DNA of 64,000 nt from Batrachochytrium dendrobatidis JAM81 (lineage: Eukaryota; Chytridiomycota; Chytridiomycetes; Rhizophydiales), in contig NW_006281100.1 in NCBI RefSeq assembly GCF_000203795.2, positions 1,447,099 through 1,511,098 of the forward strand, read 5' to 3'. The position numbers and the translations under genes were made by a program. Positions 61,355 through 64,000 of the stretch are shown here, one piece after another. The notes beneath the pieces were generated by a model. It had not been told where the DNA came from. It was given only the letters and a program-made list of their open reading frames with translations, and made no database searches. Every line of letters starts with the position of its first letter. Within the stretch, counting starts at the first letter, position 1.

Positions 61355-62925
61355 TTAGTATTCCGAAAATGAAGTATGGCCAGTGGAACTGGCATGTGCT
61401 CGTGCATCTTTCTCGCCAACCAAAGGCTGTAGTATTAGTTTGACACAAACACAATGAGTCTATACACAAATGATTCAAAAATAACGAGTCAGGTTATACA
61501 TTTCATCGACATACCAGTAAGCAAATGCCGCACTTGAGAGTGAAATCGACCATATTGGTAAATTTTCGTTGCTAAATAAAACAGTGAGTTTATTGCAAAA
61601 TATATCTGTATCATTGACAATATTAAAGCCTAGTTTCAATACCGTTTTCCAAATCTCAGCCAACTTTATTGCTCCGCGTGCGATATCGTCTGCTTCTTGA
61701 TTTTTAAATAGCCTTTGTTCAAAGTCGTGAGGAGCATTTTCTGCTGGTGTCCAAGAGATGGCATCATAGTGAATTCCTGTGTACATGACAAATATCCTTG
61801 ATTCATATTGATTTTCACCTAATAGTAAACAAAGCAACAAGAAACACCAAAATGAGCAATCTCCAGCACACAATTTTTAATATAGCAAAAACAACTGCTT
61901 ACCAAGTCTACTCATTCGGGTAGTAGCGACATCTATCAAATCTATTTCTAAAAACAAGAGATTGAATATAAATGTATTAACGAGTTTAATTCCAATTCAA
62001 ATACAAGATCAAGTATTCGATACTACGTACCCACTTTGTAATGCTCAGACAAAATAGCGAGTTCAATACCACCTCCCCAAGAATTTGGCTTGAGTATCCA
62101 GCTGGCGTATACAGAGGGATCTTTTCCTAGTATAGCAGCATTGTAGTGTATTGGGTCTGCCAGAATTTTGCTTGAAACGACTAGTTTAAACGATAGGTTT
62201 AGCCATTCAAATAAACTGGTATGACGACAAACTGATTCAGTGCATTTGGCATGGCAAATCAATAATACCGTTTCTTAATTTAGAAGATATTTCTGGATTG
62301 TTCTCCAGCAGATAACTTGGATTATACAAGGAGATGTTAGCAAGTATTGCTGCCGAGTAATAGTATCCACGCAAGCAATAGCTTACCCGATCGATCGAAA
62401 CAAGCAGCTATTGTCATCCTTCATTTCACGGACTACCAATATGCCACCATTGACAGGGATGGAAGTAGCAGGGATAGATTTTGAAGCGGGGACAGTATGT
62501 GGTTTGGTAAGTTCTACACTAGCACCCAGAGTAGTATTTCTATCGACAATCAATTGCTCGCCGTCCTTGATTCCGCATGCAGAGATGGTATCGGTATCGG
62601 CTCCAGTAACAAGTTTTGGCGGAAATCCAAATTTAACTATTAGACCAAGCCAATGAGCAGATGCCGTTAATAAGAACAATATCAGATACTGACTATAAAA
62701 AGCAAGGGTTGAAGCAGAAGAGGATTGACTCAACTGGACTGAGTCATGACAGGGATTCCAGTTACAGCAGCCAGAGAAGCTTTGAGATCAGCGAGACTGG
62801 AAGTAGAGTCTAGACCAGCACCAAATGTGTCGACGCCTTTTGCATGCCTACAACGAAGTCTCTGTACATGAGTCAGTGATGATGTGGTTTATAGTGATGT
62901 TAGTAAGCAGGATTGTACATACCAT
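61355..62925 (-). CDS. OTU1: OTU1/YOD1 deubiquitinase
   Basis: This cysteine deubiquitinase works with Cdc48/p97 in ER-associated degradation. Exon 1 encodes only the initiator codon (62925-62923) before a GTATGT donor; exon 2 starts at 62871 with RLRCRHAKGV. A UBX-like domain follows (LADLKASLAAVTGIP, IKFGFPPKLVTG, GIKDGEQLIVDR). The OTU domain has the catalytic DDNSCLFRSIGYLL, KILADPIHYNAAILGK, WILKPNSWGGGIELAILSEHY and the catalytic histidine in MYTGIHYDAI. The C-terminal C2H2 zinc finger is reassembled across the last intron: LKCGICLL, then PLVGEKDARAHASSTGHTSFSEY and stop at 61357-61355. Domain order and C-terminus match yeast Otu1 and plant/animal YOD1. Confidence 0.93.
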
Positions 62926-63227
62926 CGTGAATGGGCTGGAGAGTGCTGATACTCAGTAAGACTTCAATGGTAGTAAATCACGTGTAGTTGGATGTCAGAA
63001 GCGAGTGTATCTGAAGTCTAGGATCATAACCAGCAATAGCAAGAAATAATCAGAAATAATTAGAAAGTAATGTCATGAATCAAGCCAGAATACTACACTA
63101 GAATGGCACGCTTTATTCAGCATCAACATGTCGAATAGTGACTGATCGACATGTTGATGATGCATTGGTTCAAGTCGAATTACTAAACTCTGGTTTTACC
63201 GGATTCTGATTGTATTCTGCTAAATCA
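62926..63227. promoter_or_regulatory. Divergent promoter region, OTU1 / membrane protein
   Basis: 302 bp between divergent start codons. Contains a short repeat of AATAATCAGAAATAATTAGAAA near 63046-63070. No element copy seen. Confidence 0.35.
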
Positions 63228-64000
63228 ATGAATTCCACTACGAATTCTACTACGAATTCAACCGCTGGTCCAGATTCTGGTGCTGTTCCTCCCACCGGTG
63301 GGATTATTGAAGCATTGATGCTCTTGGTCTTTGATGTTCTTGCCTTTGTGAGCCAACTGCAGTCGGATCCAAAAGGCGCCATCAGCAACCATCAGCATCT
63401 TGTTGTCTTGCTTCTGATAATGCTCGTTACTCCTATCCTCTTTAAACTGATTTCAAAGTTCTCTCTTTCTACTCAGGTATCTATATTACTGATCCTAATC
63501 TTATGAGTTACAGACCGAGTCGCCCCACTTTGTTCTGTTCATGTTCTGGTAGTTTTTCTTTATTCATATGCTGTAGTCTATACTAGTATCTAGTATGAAT
63601 TGCTATGGGATCACTAGATACTGTGTTTCTAATGTCTTGAGGCACATACTACCAATTTCAACCATCTTGTGCTGATTGTTTATGCACTTGTCCTGTCTTG
63701 TCATTTGCTTTGATCAAACTATGAGTTTGATGAGAATGCCTCAAATACCACGGCATGGATCTGTTTAATAGTCGCTATTCTATTCTTTATCGCTTTGATC
63801 AATCTTCAGCTGGAAAATCCAGTGTCACTATTTACTGACAATATATTTGATATCTAACAAGGCAGGAGTAGATCTTCGATTAGCAGGAAATGTTGAGGAG
63901 GAGGCAAAGGAACTGGAAGAGGAAATTTGCAAGGCTCCCGTTACCGAAGCCATTTGGGAGATTGGTGTCAGTGCCAAATCTGCCTCTGTTGTCGAGGAAG
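63228..64000 (+). CDS. Small membrane protein of unknown family, partial at window end
   Basis: Exon 1 is 63228-63476 (83 codons); the next exon starts at about 63865 and runs off the window. The N-terminus is an Asn/Ser/Thr repeat (NSTTNSTTNSTAG) with potential N-glycosylation sites, encoded by a repeating AATTC.ACTACG unit. Next comes a first hydrophobic stretch (IIEALMLLVFDVLAFVSQL), then a second (HLVVLLLIMLVTPILFKLI). After the intron it is acidic and helical (GNVEEEAKELEEEICKAP). I do not recognise it. The ATG at 63228 is chosen because the frame upstream has only non-ATG starts. The intron is about 390 nt, long for this window. Confidence 0.5.

Noticed and set aside
1..64000. Prokaryotic defence, CRISPR, phage or biosynthetic systems
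   Set aside because: All recognisable genes are intron-containing eukaryotic housekeeping or ciliary genes; no such system is visible.

Overview
The window looks like nuclear DNA of a zoosporic (chytrid-type) fungus. Genes are interrupted by many short GT-AG introns, mostly 50-120 nt. Several products are fungal in type: a three-domain Trl1-like tRNA ligase, a SLU7 splicing factor, a Som1-like inner-membrane-peptidase subunit and a Tao3/Mor2/Furry protein. Two genes belong to motile cilia (a CFAP70-like axonemal TPR protein and an LRRC43-like LRR protein), which points to a fungus with flagellated zoospores. Genus is not determinable from the sequence alone; a Rhizophydiales chytrid would fit.

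Layout. 0.5-10.2 kb (-): body of a Furry/Tao3 morphogenesis protein. 10.2-13.2 kb: a pair of 652-bp inverted repeats around a 1.5-kb segment that carries the 5' exons of two different genes in the wrong orientation. 13.2-14.1 kb (+): rest of a YMC1-type mitochondrial carrier. 14.5-16.8 kb (+): PLP-dependent decarboxylase. 17.3-18.3 kb (-): LAMTOR1-like Ragulator/EGO lipid anchor. 18.8-20.1 kb (+): SAR1. 20.6-22.6 kb (+): SLU7. 22.7-25.6 kb (-): ATG7. 26.5-26.9 kb (+): Som1-like. 27.1-29.7 kb (-): LRRC43-like. 30.2-31.6 kb (+): L-2-hydroxyglutarate dehydrogenase-like. 32.9-35.4 kb (+): B-type cyclin. 36.2-37.4 kb (-): RPF1. 38.1 kb (+): tRNA-Ser(GCT). 38.3-40.7 kb (-): NIMA-family kinase. 41.0-42.2 kb (+): TTC14-like TPR protein. 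42.4-48.2 kb (-): CFAP70. 48.65-54.4 kb (+): focadhesin-like giant helical-repeat protein. 54.6-57.6 kb (-): tRNA ligase. 58.1-60.7 kb (-): Rap-GAP. 61.4-62.9 kb (-): OTU1/YOD1 deubiquitinase. 63.2 kb to the edge (+): novel membrane protein, cut by the window end.

The main discovery is at 10.2-13.2 kb. Two near-identical inverted copies of a MITE-like element sit in an intron of the Furry gene and an intron of the mitochondrial-carrier gene. The segment between them (10925-12458) is flipped relative to the gene bodies, so each gene has lost its own promoter and 5' exons and faces those of its neighbour. Flipping the segment back restores two complete, conserved genes of 3226 and 301 codons. 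All four exon ends at the junctions are phase 0, so the flipped state would also give two in-frame chimaeras. It is either a real recombination-driven inversion (possibly a polymorphism or switch) or an assembly mis-orientation; the sequence alone cannot decide.

At least nine further diverged copies of the same element family (about 280-610 bp, ends resembling CAGCTGTATTCACGTAAAAT) are spread through the window, almost always in introns or just upstream of start codons. They account for most of the larger gaps and for the two largest introns. Four introns use GC-AG splice sites with reading-frame support.

The genes are mostly unrelated housekeeping functions: TORC1/autophagy (LAMTOR1, ATG7), secretion (SAR1), RNA processing (SLU7, RPF1, tRNA ligase), cell cycle (cyclin B, NEK kinase), cilia (CFAP70, LRRC43) and polarity signalling (Furry, Rap-GAP).
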